64,000 nt of DNA, taken from assembly GCA_949752745.1 (NCBI GenBank), contig OX457031.1, positions 21,935,642 to 21,999,641 on the forward strand, in the 5' to 3' direction. The position numbers and the translations under genes are program-made. The stretch is from Protula sp. h YS-2021. Lineage: Eukaryota > Annelida > Polychaeta > Sabellida > Serpulidae. Below are positions 25,210 to 36,000 of the stretch, piece by piece; position 1 is the stretch's first letter, and each line of letters begins with the position of its first letter. The notes below the pieces were generated by a model, which searched no databases, had not been told where the DNA came from, and was given only the letters and a program-made list of their open reading frames with translations.

Positions 25210-26502
25210 TTACTCATCAAGTTTGACCTGGAGCTTGAGGAATAACGTATCGTTTCGTAGATAGGTATTGGATTCGACTACACTCTGAGCAACAAACAAC
25301 GGGCATCCAGAAGCCACATTCATGTCTCCGGAGGGTTGTTTGAAACTTGTGCTGCTGGGATCGGGCCTGAAAGTATCCGTGAGACTTTTACGACCACTCT
25401 CTTGATCTACTAGAGTTAAAGAGACGCGTTGTCTGAAAGGCCACGACAACAAGGCATCATATTCTCCCTTCATAATAACGAAAAACAAGGAGATATGGGT
25501 CCCTTTTCCCATCCCATCGCCGTTCAGATAAACACGGGCGCACATTTTGTAGCCAAATGGACCTGTATAAAAAGGTTGGCTGTACAATGATAATGTTTTG
25601 CCCTGAACTGCATCTGCTTTTCTACGGCGGTAATTGGAAATTTTCCAAATTAACGTACCATCATAACTTGCACATTCGATGCAGCGGAACCGAATATCGT
25701 TTTCAGCCATTTTCAAATGGCAAGACTGAATCGATCGTTCCATTTCGTCCAGGCGTGCTGAGGCAACACGTCCTGATCCCATGGGCCCATTTTCAAAATT
25801 AGCTAACTTTCCTTGATGTACCATTACAATATCTTGGGTAGTTAACAATTTTGCATTCATTTCAGATAAGTTAATTTTTAAATTTTCTTCATAATTTTCA
25901 TAATTGATAAATTTTTCTGAATGCGAGGCCAGGGTCTTTTCAATGCGATTCGATCGTTGGGTATATGCCTCTCGCAAATGCGAATGTTCTATTTTTAGCT
26001 CTGACAGTTCTTGTTTTAACGCAATATTTTCTTCCTTAAGCTGTGTAGTTTCAGTGGTTAACTGTTTGATAGTGTTTTGCTGGGTCAAAGTAGTGTTAAC
26101 TAATAAACCAAAATGATATTGCATATCTCTCTCATGGCTGGTTACCTCAGATGATTTGCCTTTAAAATTACAGCCCAGGCTACTCATCTTGCATACACGT
26201 TCCTTAGTTTCACACACTGTTCTGTGCCCCAGATCCATTTCCGACCTTGTCACCATTGTGTTGCAAACCTCACACAAAATTCTGGAAAAGCCACATTCAT
26301 TCTGTGCGTGGTGCTCAATGTTTTTCTTGGTACATTGTTCTTCACACCCGTCATTGGGGCATTTTACCAATGAAAACATACACTCTTGTAGATGTTTTGC
26401 GAGTTCCATCCATTTCATTTGGGCTTTGCATCCGTGCTTCTCGTTTGGACAGTACACCGTCATTCTGGAAAGTTCTCGGTCCATACCCACGTCTCGGAAT
26501 AC
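25210..26502 (-). CDS. TRAF3-like signalling adaptor, terminal exon 3
   Basis: Last and largest exon (430 codons plus stop) of a predicted 517-residue TRAF. The family acts in the cytosol as an adaptor/E3 ligase downstream of TNF receptors and innate immune sensors. The acceptor ttttctttacag precedes VFRDVG in phase 0, matching the exon 2 end. In order: TRAF-type zinc fingers (VYCPNEKHGCKAQ, VKCPNDGCEEQC, ILCEVCNTMV, CNFKGKSSEV), a coiled coil (about residues 215-350), then the MATH/TRAF-C domain (about 366-517). The latter begins SYDGTLIWKISNYRRRK and includes GKTLSLYSQPFYTG, CARVYLNGDGMGKGTHISLF and ASGCPLFVAQ. The MATH sequence is much closer to TRAF3 than to TRAF1/2/5/6. The frame remains open upstream to 26730 only through TAG/TG microsatellites in the intron; that is not coding. 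Confidence 0.93.
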   Translation of the reverse strand, partial: VFRDVGMDRELSRMTVYCPNEKHGCKAQMKWMELAKHLQECMFSLVKCPNDGCEEQCTKKNIEHHAQNECGFSRILCEVCNTMVTRSEMDLGHRTVCETKERVCKMSSLGCNFKGKSSEVTSHERDMQYHFGLLVNTTLTQQNTIKQLTTETTQLKEENIALKQELSELKIEHSHLREAYTQRSNRIEKTLASHSEKFINYENYEENLKINLSEMNAKLLTTQDIVMVHQGKLANFENGPMGSGRVASARLDEMERSIQSCHLKMAENDIRFRCIECASYDGTLIWKISNYRRRKADAVQGKTLSLYSQPFYTGPFGYKMCARVYLNGDGMGKGTHISLFFVIMKGEYDALLSWPFRQRVSLTLVDQESGRKSLTDTFRPDPSSTSFKQPSGDMNVASGCPLFVAQSVVESNTYLRNDTLFLKLQVKLDE

Positions 26503-26530
26503 CTGTAAAGAAAAATCCAGATGACATTTG

Positions 26531-26632
<102 letters not shown>

Positions 26633-26717
26633 AATGGATGCACGTGTGGCAACGTGCATGCACTTGTGCTTGCACATGGCGCACGCATGGACTGGAAACT
26701 GAATAAGGAAAATGATT

Positions 26718-26761
26718 CATTTATATTCATTTATATTCATTTATATTCATTTATATTCATT
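26718..26761. repeat. 10-bp minisatellite (tatattcatt)n
   Basis: Four head-to-tail copies of a 10-mer. Confidence 0.93.
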
Positions 26762-26819
26762 GACACCTTGGTAAGTTTTTGAAAAAAAGGCTTTTTTATC
26801 GCCATTACGCAGAAAGTAT

Positions 26820-27012
26820 TCCAAAGTCGATCGAGCGTCGATTTGCGATTGAGACTTCACCCAGCCAAACCAAAACATTAAATCTGACTGTAATTTGGTT
26901 GTGACTGGTCGTGAAGTGTTACCAGACTTAAGTGTTACCAAACTCTTTGCAACAATGCTTAATAGACATTGGACAAACAACGTTGTTTACACCTTGCTTT
27001 TGGTCGCAAAAA
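26820..27012. repeat. Dispersed repeat family C fragment
   Basis: Contains taatttggttgtgactggtc and aacgttgttta...ttgcttttggtcgcaaa. Related words occur at 49440-49590 (same orientation) and inverted at about 29430-29490 and 32300-32360. It abuts the Tc1 fragment directly. Confidence 0.6.
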
Positions 27013-27675
27013 AACGCATGGAAATCACGACTCCTTATCATTGACTGCACTCTTACGGCTCAGCGATACCTAAACACTGTGTTAAAAGGGAAAGTTGTGC
27101 CTTATTTCAAACAAAATCCTCGTGCAATATTCTTGCATGATAATGGCCGTCCGCACGTAGCCGCTATTTGTCAGGATAGGTTACGCGCCAACTACATTAA
27201 CATTCTACAGTGGCCGCCTTACTTGTCCGACATGAATCCCATCGAACACTTGTGGGATATTCTCGACCGAAGAATTCGCGTGCGTATGCCGCAACCCCAA
27301 ACGCACGCAGCACTGTGCCAAACCTTGATCGAGGAATGGAATTGGATACTGCAGTGGCGTATCAACAGGCCCATTGCGTCGATGTCCAGATGATAAATGC
27401 TCTTATAAACGCACGAGGTGCCCACACGCGTTACCAAACATTTCAAATGTCTTCAAGTCCAAATTTGCATGACAAATTTTTGAAATGAGCAAGACATTTT
27501 GTTCAATGGTGGCAGTTACAACCAGTGTTCAAGAAAAAAATCGTGTACGCAGAAAAGGACTTACAGCCCTGTTAATTTGAAAAATTTAATAAAATAGGTA
27601 CAGTACATATTGCTATATGATTTTTCTTTTTCACAGTTACGTTTTTACTATCCTTAAGTATGCATATTGCTATTG
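27013..27675 (+). pseudogene. Tc1-like transposase, copy 2, 5'-truncated
   Basis: Only the C-terminal half and 3' region survive. The frame to about 27393 shows LLIIDCTLTAQRYLNTVLK, the second acidic motif HDNGRPHVAAICQDR, and PYLSDMNPIEHLWD with the third Glu present. The first Asp and the DNA-binding domain are missing. Downstream non-coding sequence to about 27675 is closely similar to copy 4 (51281-51510), so both belong to one family. Similarity stops before the right terminal repeat, so both ends are lost. It sits in the TRAF3-like intron in opposite orientation to the gene. Confidence 0.88.
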
Positions 27676-27689
27676 ATATTCCGGTTCCG

Positions 27690-28330
27690 GTTCTATATCG
27701 TTTTTTAGGCCCAAAGGGTCGGAAATAAGCTCAAAATTTCCAACCGTTTTCAAGATAGTGGTCAGCTTCCGGTTTTTGACTTCGACTATGACCGAGGAGG
27801 TCAAGGTCACAGAGGCACCTATTACATAACGTCTTTTAGGCGCGAAGGATTGACAATACGCTATTAATCGCTCAGACTCAAAAAAGTTTTCGAGATAATG
27901 GTCAACTTCTTGTTTTTGAACTTGGCCATGACTGAGGAGTCAAGGTCACCGTTGTACCTCTAAGCGTTTTTGGGATACTGGTTTACATATGCTATATACA
28001 AAGGTCCTTTGATCTTGACTCTGTAGTGAAACCTCTGTAATGTTCAAACGAGGATCTGAGCGCTATTTCTAGCCATTTTTCGTGATAAATAAGGGTTTAA
28101 TATTTTGACCCAATTTGACCTTTACCTTGGAGGTCAGCGTAAAAATAATTGCAGATTTCACGAGGACTCATTACCCTCTATAACGTTGCCAAATGTCGCC
28201 TTCCTATATCAAACATTGTGGGAAGAGTTTTCCGTAAAGTTTTTGAGGTAAAACTAAATTTTACCTAATTTTGACCTTGAGGTAAAAAATGCGGCTTTCA
28301 TCTTTCTACGTCAATTAGCGTTTTCTGGAT
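27690..28330. repeat. Dispersed repeat family A, longest fragment
   Basis: Contains aggcccaaagggtcggaaat, agctcaaaat, gataatggtcaacttc, gaggtcaaggtcac and then ctatttctagccatttttcg. These blocks recur in the same order at 53930-55050 and in pieces at 23925-24420, 31500-31890, 35170-35680 and 43740-43910. Confidence 0.7.
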
Positions 28331-28779
28331 AGGCTACGGGCGAAAAAATAATATATATACCCTTAAGTAAATAGAACAAACTGAAACGCTGCAGTCAGCT
28401 CAGTCAGCAGCACACAGTTTTAATCATTCATTCTGTGTGGACAGTTGGTTAAACTGAACTGATATCATACCATGTGCTTTAACTGCCGTAACAATGGGCT
28501 TCAATGCCCATTTTTGCTGAGGAAATGTTAATGAATGCCAATAAATTGAGGTTGGCCAACTTGGCATGCTACATTATGTCTCTACCAAATGTGGTCGTCT
28601 TGAAAATGCCCAAGAGTAATAAATTTGGTTATAACCTACGTCAGTAACGCGTCGTACTTTGCAAGACCCTTTTATTTATCATAAAGATATTATGGAGCTC
28701 TGCACAATAGCTCAGAGGTCATTTTGAGTGCAGATGTGGTCTTCAGGAGTGCCAATATTCCATTTAAAAAGAGGTAATT

Positions 28780-28990
28780 TTCATTCAGTACTGCGCGTTT
28801 TCCGCAAAAACGGGAGTTACTTCGAAAATACACTTCCCTTTTGTTCATAAGAAATTAAGGGTGTATTATTTCAAAATTAGTACTCCGCGTTTAGGAGTCG
28901 TTAACAAAAGTTAGGGGCACGCGTGGTAACCAGTTGGTACATGAGTGGCCTCCCCAGGCTTTATCATATGTGCGAAGGACAAAATAGCCT
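28780..28990. repeat. Dispersed repeat family B fragment
   Basis: Contains ttagtactccgcgtttagga, gcacgcgtggtaaccagttg and gagtggcctccccaggc, shared with 43436-43650 and, more diverged, 13370-13480 and 20690-20780. Confidence 0.6.
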
Positions 28991-29409
28991 TTGTGCTGAT
29001 TTCAAGCAAGTTTGAACTGCGCAGAGATCGCCTGATTTCAGCATTATTTCCGTGGCCAACTTTCATTGGTCAACGAAAATAGCATTGGGAAATACCATGA
29101 CTGTATAACCACAAGTCTGATCAGTACATCTGCTATAAATGCCACGAATGGCAGGCAGCTCGTTGTTGCCAATACACTGAATAAATCGTTTGTGGACCCC
29201 ACTCCACTGTCTCTGTATTTAATAAAAACGTGATCTATTCACTAGAACACTAACAAGAATTCGCGCTCTTGTCGAATCAAGTAGACTTCGGTGAGGGATA
29301 TTTTTCTTCGTTTTTTTCTCTAAATGGGACCCTGGCTTAGTAGTCCGTGGAACCGTTGCTAAATTTTCGCAGCATTGAAATTCCGCGATAAATTTGCTTA
29401 ACAAGTGAA

Positions 29410-29490
29410 TAGACTATTTTTGTCTTGAGAACAATCACAACCAAATTTTAAATCAGATCTAATGTTGCGATTTGGTCGCAACATTAAAGC
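29410..29490. repeat. Dispersed repeat family C short fragment
   Basis: atcacaaccaaattttaaat and tgttgcgatttggtcgcaac match the inverted form of the family C core seen at 26900 and 32300. Confidence 0.5.
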
Positions 29491-29641
29491 AAGAAACACA
29501 CAAAACACACATACAAAAGGAATCAACAACAGAAAAGCTCGTCGCCCACTTTCCCTGACCTCCCCCCTTTACCCCCCCCCCATCCCCATATCATGTATGG
29601 TCCCGAAGGTCCCTCGCTTTCTGAATGAGGAGCATGTTTAC

Positions 29642-29742
29642 CTGAGTGATATCCGTTTCTGCACACTCTTCGTCGTCACCAAGGCAACGGAGAATCGCAC
29701 CGGCACCCTTGTCGTTGTGTACAATGACATCATCTAAACAAT
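29642..29742 (-). CDS. TRAF3-like signalling adaptor, exon 2 (second half of RING)
   Basis: The 101-nt exon is flanked by acceptor ctttcag and donor CAG|gtaaac. Its first two bases complete an Asp codon begun in exon 1 and it ends in phase 0, matching exon 3. It encodes CLDDVIVHNDKGAGAIL and CLGDDEECAETDITQ, supplying the later zinc ligands of the RING finger. The last cysteine pair is C-x6-C rather than the usual C-x2-C, so the second zinc site may be altered or use other ligands. Confidence 0.82.
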
Positions 29743-29935
29743 CTGAAAGAAACGTTTCTTTCCTTTAAGCACCTATTTTATTTAACCACTGATACTTATT
29801 TCATTAAAAAAACTGCGGTAAATTCGCCAGAACAGCTTTCTATATTTAATTTATACAAACGGCTGAAAACCAAAGCATTGTATGTAAACAAACCCTTGCT
29901 TAGATGTATTTGAGTTTATCCAGGTTTTTTTTTAC
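29743..29935 (-). other. Intron 1 of the TRAF3-like gene
   Basis: A 193-nt AT-rich intron with GT-AG ends that splits the RING domain. Confidence 0.8.
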
Positions 29936-30095
29936 CTTTGCATATCCTGTGTCCACATTTTATTTGTTGGACTGGTGGTCGGAGTACACGTTTGCATTTT
30001 ACGCAAGAATACTTGTCATCCAGCTCATTTTTGAACCTCGGTACGATAGCCGTTAGTGTCGCGGCCAGAGACGTAAAGGCTTGGGCTCCAGTCAT
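29936..30095 (-). CDS. TRAF3-like signalling adaptor, exon 1 (start and first half of RING)
   Basis: Encodes residues 1-53, beginning with the ATG at 30095 and including YSCVKCKRVLRPPVQQIKCG and HRICK, i.e. C-x2-C ... C-x-H-x3-C of a RING finger. It ends with one base of a codon before the donor AAAG|gtaaaa, in phase with exon 2. A cag lies directly before the ATG, so this coding segment probably starts a second transcript exon behind a 5'UTR exon. That upstream exon was not identified. The N-terminal extension before the RING is about 30 residues, somewhat shorter than in vertebrate TRAF3. Confidence 0.82.
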
Positions 30096-30190
30096 TCTGC
30101 GAATATGAAGATTGCGGTATATCTTATGTTTCTGTAATTTTCGAGAAAAAAAGCAACTGTTCGTTTTGCGGTTAGTTTATTAAAGATGTA

Positions 30191-30218
30191 CAGCATTCTG
30201 CATATTCGCAGAATGCTG
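30191..30218. repeat. 11-bp-stem hairpin near the TRAF3-like start exon
   Basis: cagcattctgc, six-base loop, then gcagaatgctg. Part of the right arm (catattcgcagaatg, 30201-30215) is also the exact reverse complement of 30093-30107, which covers the presumed splice acceptor and the start codon. Confidence 0.85.
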
Positions 30219-30829
30219 TTGCAACATGTCCAATGGCTTTGGTTTCTAGCAAACTAAACTATCTTGCTTGTGCTCACGCTTTATATATCGCGTCAGAATA
30301 TAACCACGGGACTTTCTTTTGCTTCTGCGTGAGGGATACTGGACTTTCTTTTGCTTTGAATATAAATCTACATTTACCTATTAACATTTTTCTTGCCGTA
30401 TCAAGTTTCTACTTAAAAGTAAGATAAAAGCTAAAATGTTTACGTGTGAAATAAATGGTCATTTAATAAAAATTGATGCCGGCCCTTAACTGCTGAATTT
30501 CGCTGTCAATAGAGAAACGGGTTTCTGCATGGGCGTATATAATCAACGTTGCATACAAGTTTGAAATGGAAGTTGAAACTAGAATTTCATGTCGCTAGCG
30601 AAATGTTGAACACTTGACAAAAATTAAAACGCAAAAATACTTCCTCCAATGGGTTATTTCTTGAATGATATATTGCAAACAACACAGCTTGAATACGTCT
30701 TATAAGCCGAGTAGTGTTTGGCTGTTGTTGACTTAAAGTTTTATTGATTGATCAGGCATTTGCCGTGTTATCTATTTACGCAGTGAGAGCTCGCACAAAG
30801 CTGAGCAACTGTGTGTTCTGTGCTTTGCC
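30219..30829. other. Intergenic or 5' flank of the TRAF3-like gene
   Basis: No recognised gene; possible 5'UTR or promoter of the minus-strand TRAF3-like gene. Confidence 0.4.
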
Positions 30830-31040
30830 TTAAATGCTCCACATTTACTTGCAAAAAAATACACTCTGTTCACATGGCGTTTTAAAAAAGAAAACGAAAT
30901 CGAAGGCGAAAATAAAAAGTGCACACGTTCAGATCAAGTTCCACCTACGTCCCAAGTTTCGTGGCCCTAAAGCCCGTAGTGCCAGTGGAGGAGATGACGC
31001 AAGAAATCCGATCACTGTCAAGAAAAAAAAGATACCTCTC
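30830..31040. repeat. Dispersed repeat family D, copy 1
   Basis: About 200 bp shared with 35685-35875: tcacatggcgttttaa, aaagaaaacgaaatc, cgaaaataaaaa, ttcagatcaag, cccaagtttcgtgg. Non-coding. Confidence 0.8.
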
Positions 31041-31499
31041 GTACAAATTCATATAGCCCTTGCGAACCAAAGGCTTGCCAAGTGCTAAATAATCTCCCAT
31101 GGCTGCATAGACGTTGAGAAAGCGAACTTGTCCAGACATCGGGCAAATACTGATCTACAATCACCGCCTAGGCAGTGACAGGTATAGTATTGTTACCCCC
31201 TTCGTTATACTACCCCAGCCAGGATATGCATGAAATCAATTTCAATGAGTATTTAAATAGGTAGAACAAACATGTGCAGTCGTCGAATTCTTGTGTTTTA
31301 CTTCCTCGTTTTGGTCTACTTCCCACTTGGCATTGAAAATGCCAAATGGGGATGGTTTGCCTCGAATTCTTCACCTATTTTTTTCCTCCTTTTTAAATTT
31401 TTTTTTCTTCTGCCGAATCGGTTTCCAGACAGCTCCTCCGAGACCGCTGAAGCTAGACCAACCAAACTTGGCAATGTATGGAGGGTCATCTGAATTGGT
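31041..31499. other. Intergenic, no gene seen
   Basis: No convincing coding region; contains phrases such as agaccaaccaaacttggcaa that look like diverged repeat. Confidence 0.45.
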
Positions 31500-31890
31500 G
31501 TACCTGATAAAAAATTTTGACCTTGACCTTACTGGTCAAGGTCCAGTCACGAAAAAGATCAATCGGTTTCCAGACATCTACAGCAAGGCCATTGAAGCTA
31601 GAAAAGCCAAAATTGGCACATATATAAAGGGCGATGGGATCTGAAGCAACCGATAAAATTTTTTGACCTTATTTAAGAAAAACAATGATTTACCTCGAAA
31701 ACGGTAAGAGATAGAACAATTCTGACCTCATTTCCGACCTCCACCCCCTCTACGACGATACGTAAGGTAGAACTTTCGGTGTCCTTGACCTCCAGGTCAC
31801 TTTCGAGCCCCAAACCAGAAATTGGCCTTCATCTCGAAAACGGTAAGAGATAGAGCAAATTTTTGGCTTTGACCTTACCGGTATAGTTAG
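31500..31890. repeat. Dispersed repeat family A fragments
   Basis: ttgaccttgaccttactggt, ctcgaaaacggtaagagata (twice) and ccttgacctccaggtcac mark repeated, diverged family A pieces. Confidence 0.6.
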
Positions 31891-32530
31891 TAGTATTTAG
31901 GAGGATGTTCTACATTCAGATATATGAAAATTGTTAACAAACTGCAATATCATCTACCTTCCGTTTTAAATTATCATTCCAAGTGGGGCTAATTCGCTGT
32001 GCGAATTTCGGTCTAGTTTCGAAGTGACTTGTTACGGCTACATTTCGGAAAGGGATAACACAAGGAGGTTGTATGTTGGCTGTGATCCGACGTCTACACA
32101 ACGTTGGTTTTAGTGACGTCTCTCCAACACCGATTAACCTTCTTCTATTCAACATTGCCCACAAGACGTTGATTAGGCGTCGGAGATTGCTGCCTTTTAC
32201 CAGACATTGTCTAAAAAACGTTTGCTTAGCCAATGTTTATTCAGCATTGTCTTAAAGATGTTGGTAAGATGTTGATCTATGGTCGGGCCAGTCACAACCA
32301 AATTAAGAACAAAGTTCGTATTGTGGTTTGGTCGGGTCGATGTTGCAACCTCAAACTGACGCTGGATCGGCGCTGAAATGTTTACTGGGAAATGACATCA
32401 CCCTGTTTCCTGGTAGAGGATTGCGAATTACGGTTGATTTATTCTTGTATATTATGAAGTTGTTTCGGGATATATCTTCATTAGATAGTAATTTTCCTGA
32501 CAGACATTTCTCTAGCAGAATGTAACCACC
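31891..32530. repeat. Family C-related sequence
   Basis: About 32070-32390 contains degenerate gacgttg/aacgttg words and the inverted core cagtcacaaccaaattaag, as in family C. The remainder is unremarkable. Confidence 0.5.
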
Positions 32531-32736
32531 AGTGGCCGTATTCACAAAACTTAAGTTTGTTGTAAACTTAAGTTTACCGTCAACAAACTCATGTACGGAG
32601 CAGAACTTTGAAAGTGAATTAATAGATGATACTTTTATGTTATCATATTGCATTATATTCATGTAAAGACTGTTTAGCTAAATCAGCTGCTTTCCCATGT
32701 GAGGTGTGCAGTTAACTTTTGTGAATACCTCCAGCC
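32531..32736. mobile_element. MITE-like element with GTATTCACAAAA ends
   Basis: The left end gccgtattcacaaaacttaa and the right end (reverse complement ggctggaggtattcacaaaa) share a 12-bp inverted core. Directly inside the left end is a perfect hairpin with acttaagttt arms (32549-32558 and 32564-32573). No coding capacity and no clear target duplication. Confidence 0.6.
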
Positions 32737-33020
32737 GAGACCCCCCCACCCCCCACCCCCCACATCCATTTTCTTGACAAGGACATAACATGATGTGCTG
32801 GTAGAATTCCCGTTAGTTATCTTCCGGCGTGACTTAATTGTTGTAGTTTTAGGTTTTGCTTTCCAAATAAGACGGTAAACTTTTGAATAATGCTGAAACA
32901 TTTAATACTGGAAAAATCAAACGTCACAAAAAAAAAACATGCGTGTCGTGCTTTAATGACATACCTTCAGTTTCGCTTTGTGATGTCCGGTGATTTCACA
33001 TTCGCGGATGTTTATATATA
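32737..33020. other. Intergenic with C-run
   Basis: C-rich tract at about 32740-32761; no gene. Confidence 0.5.
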
Positions 33021-33260
33021 TGGAATCCCATTTTAACATTTAATGCTAATTTTTGATATCAAAATAAAATTAAAGACATCAATAAATCAATGTGGACCTC
33101 ATGAATTGATATTTTGCAATCAATAATTCCATTTTAAATGACAAAAAATCATTTTGCAAACTTGAAAAGGAGATACACATTTATAAAATTTAACGAACCG
33201 TCAGTTAAATTTTGGATGTAAAAAATTTAATTATTGATATCAATAATAACAACAAAATTT
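33021..33260. mobile_element. Internally deleted derivative of the copy-4 Tc1-like element
   Basis: It begins tggaatcccattttaacatt, which matches the reverse complement of the right end of the 49925-51650 element (tggaatgccagtttaacatt). It continues with gatatcaaaataaa and aatcaatgtgga as in that element's left end. The transposase is gone; the inner part also resembles 51510-51570. This is a MITE-type deletion derivative. Confidence 0.65.
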
Positions 33261-35169
33261 TCGAGCTCAAAAACTGCTTTTCTTTTATTTCATTCATGAA
33301 ATAAGGTTATCTAAAATAAATTCTTGATATTTTGGTTTGCTTTCATTTACATACAAGACATTTTTTCAGATTCCGAAACCTCCTATGAGTCTTTTTCACA
33401 AGAAAAATACAGAACTTTGCTGCTACTCTGTGAAACGGTATCAGTTACACTCCCACCCCCCCCCCCCCTCCCAGGTTCTCACCAAGGATAGTGCATAAAG
33501 CATAATTTATATGAACATTCAATGCATTTAAAATGTCGAGATTTGCATCCACGCGTCGCTCTAATACAACCAACCCAAGCATTTCACTATGCTCAGCCCC
33601 TCCACTTTTCAGAGTGGGGGCCATAGTATCCTTCCGCCCCCCCCCCCCAACCGTTGCGAAAGTTTGCCCCTCCTCCCAGTTGTAAAAACGTGGCTACGCC
33701 AATGGTTAATTAGAAGAGGTATCAGCTGGACTTTTAAGATACGTTTTCCCTCTATTCCATAATTTCAAAAACAAAATAAATAAACAAATAAAGAGATAAA
33801 AAGGTTTGGTTAGTTCTGTCTCTGTGCCTATGACACTGGGACTTATACGTGGAAATATTTTCGCAAGTCGTATGTGTATGATGGAAAATTTGATCAGTAG
33901 GTACATTTTCAGTGTATACAGCACACCATTGTGAATGGCATATTGCTTGGGTGGTATTCTGACTATATTGTTAGGTTATTGCATACTAGGAATAATGCAG
34001 GAAGTCTTTTATTGGCCATGGCGGCGTGACCATTGGCCACTGCAAGTCACATTGTTTCATACAAAAGAAGACAGGAAAAAACATTTATCATTTTTAATAT
34101 GCACAGTCCATACAAAGGTGGGTAATTTTATTATATGCAAGCTTGAGGAATACAATCATATGCACATGCCTTCATATTAATTATGTGTCTTTGTTGTCAT
34201 AGGAAAAATTGATATTAAAGGTCAGCATATCGTCTGTTTGTTTTAATCTCGAAGTGAGGTGACCAAGGGTACCTACCTTTGCTAAAAGATAACAAGATAG
34301 GTAACCGGTTTTGCTCCATTTTGGATGGTAACGTATTTTTGTGGGTGTGGAAGAACCCTTATCTTGAATAATATATATGGCAGTGTGGGAACCATACAGT
34401 TACGCCAGGGAAAACGTGTTTTCAGCCGAAAGCAGTAAAAAATTATGGTCTGAGGCCTGATATACATCAACCAGAAAGAACCAGACACGTTAGAGGAAAA
34501 TACTTAACATAATGTTTGTTTATAAGCAGGCTATTTATAGGTCATCACGTTTGATATAACCACGATGTGTATTTTTCCAGCCCTTGATTCATGCAATCAG
34601 CTCCAGAATATCCAGTTCACGTTTTGTGTTATAAATGATATGGGGATCATAAAACCAGAGCCGTGTGATCAAGGTGCAAGCGGCCGGAACTTCTGGTTTT
34701 ATCGCTCGGATTAAAGCCCATATTCTTGACTGTGGGGGTGGGAGTGGTGGAGGCATACTGGTGGCCATGTTTGTCCACTAGTTTTCGAAACAACTCCCTA
34801 AACGCATAGCGCAAAACAAAACAACACAAAAACCAAAAAAAAAAAAAAAAGCAAACAAACAAACAAACAAACAAACAAAAGAGTGCACACTGTAAATTTT
34901 TTCTTGAGATATGTGCACTTGCCCCTTTTGTTAGAGTGCAGTTCTGAAACAAACGTGTTGAGTCCAAAGTTACGCCGTTTCTCCGCGTTTTATCGCGTGA
35001 CTAAGAATATGAGAGAACCTGTTATTCTAGGCCTCACATTGTTTGCCCGAACTAGATTTCATGTCTCATCCTGTTCAAGGCGAATTCGTGCCTCAGGAAT
35101 GGGCACGTATTTTGAGCCGTTCCTGTATCCTCTGCGTGACTTGCTGTACTACTTCTCTTGTGTCTGACA
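33261..35169. other. Intergenic, no gene seen
   Basis: Contains C-runs near 33455-33470 and 33637-33649 and an (AACA)n run at about 34851-34880. No recognised gene. Confidence 0.5.
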
Positions 35170-35680
35170 TGTGTCCTTAATGATAGGCCAACTTATCTCG
35201 AAAATGGTTAAAGATAGAGCGATATGTAGCTCATTTTCAATCTTTTGGACCTTGATTTGTTGGTCACGGCCAAGATAGGTTGACTTTTATCTAAAAAAAC
35301 GGTTAGGGATGCAGGGATTTTAGTTCATTTTCAACCGTTAGGCCCAAACAATGTTACATAAGAGGTACCTCGGTGACCTTGACTTTCTCGAGCTCAAAAA
35401 CCGGAAGTTGACTATTATCTCGAAAACAGTAAGAGGTAGAGCGATTCTGAGTTCATTTCTTACCTCTTGGGCTTAAGCAACGTTACATAAGGGGTGCTTC
35501 GGAGAAGTGGACCTTTTCGCCACAGTCTAGGTCAAAAATCGTCCATTTTCGACCCTTTGGGCCTAAAAGACGCTATATAAGAGGTACCTCGGTGACCTTG
35601 ACCTGCTGCATGATGGTCAAGGTCAGAAACCGGAAGTTGACTATTATCTCGTTAGAGGTAAGAGGTACCTCGGTGTCGTT
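35170..35680. repeat. Dispersed repeat family A fragments
   Basis: Several tandemly arranged diverged copies of the block: regulatory-looking gaggtacctcggtgaccttg, then aaaaccggaagttgactatt, then tctcgaaaacagtaagaggt. Non-coding. Confidence 0.65.
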
Positions 35681-35684
35681 AAAT

Positions 35685-35875
35685 GCTGCACATTTATTTG
35701 CAAAAAATACACTCTTTTCACATGGCGTTTTAACAAAGAAAACGAAATCAAAGACGAAAATAAAAAATGACATGCATATGTTCAGATCAAGCTCTTCATA
35801 AATCCCAAGTTTCATGGTCGTAGGGCTCATAGTGTCAGAGAAGAAGAAGAAGAAGACACAAAAAATCGGAAAAAC
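35685..35875. repeat. Dispersed repeat family D, copy 2
   Basis: Matches 30830-31040 over about 190 bp and is fused to family A upstream. It ends in a short (AGA)n run at 35841-35858. Confidence 0.8.
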
Positions 35876-36000
35876 TGGTATTTCCTTATTGATCTTTCAC
35901 CGATGCCCATAAATTAGCCTATATCAAACGTTTATAACTATTCTTAATTATCCATAGTTTTTTTTTACGATATCACAGTTTTCAAGATTCAGTATCTCGT

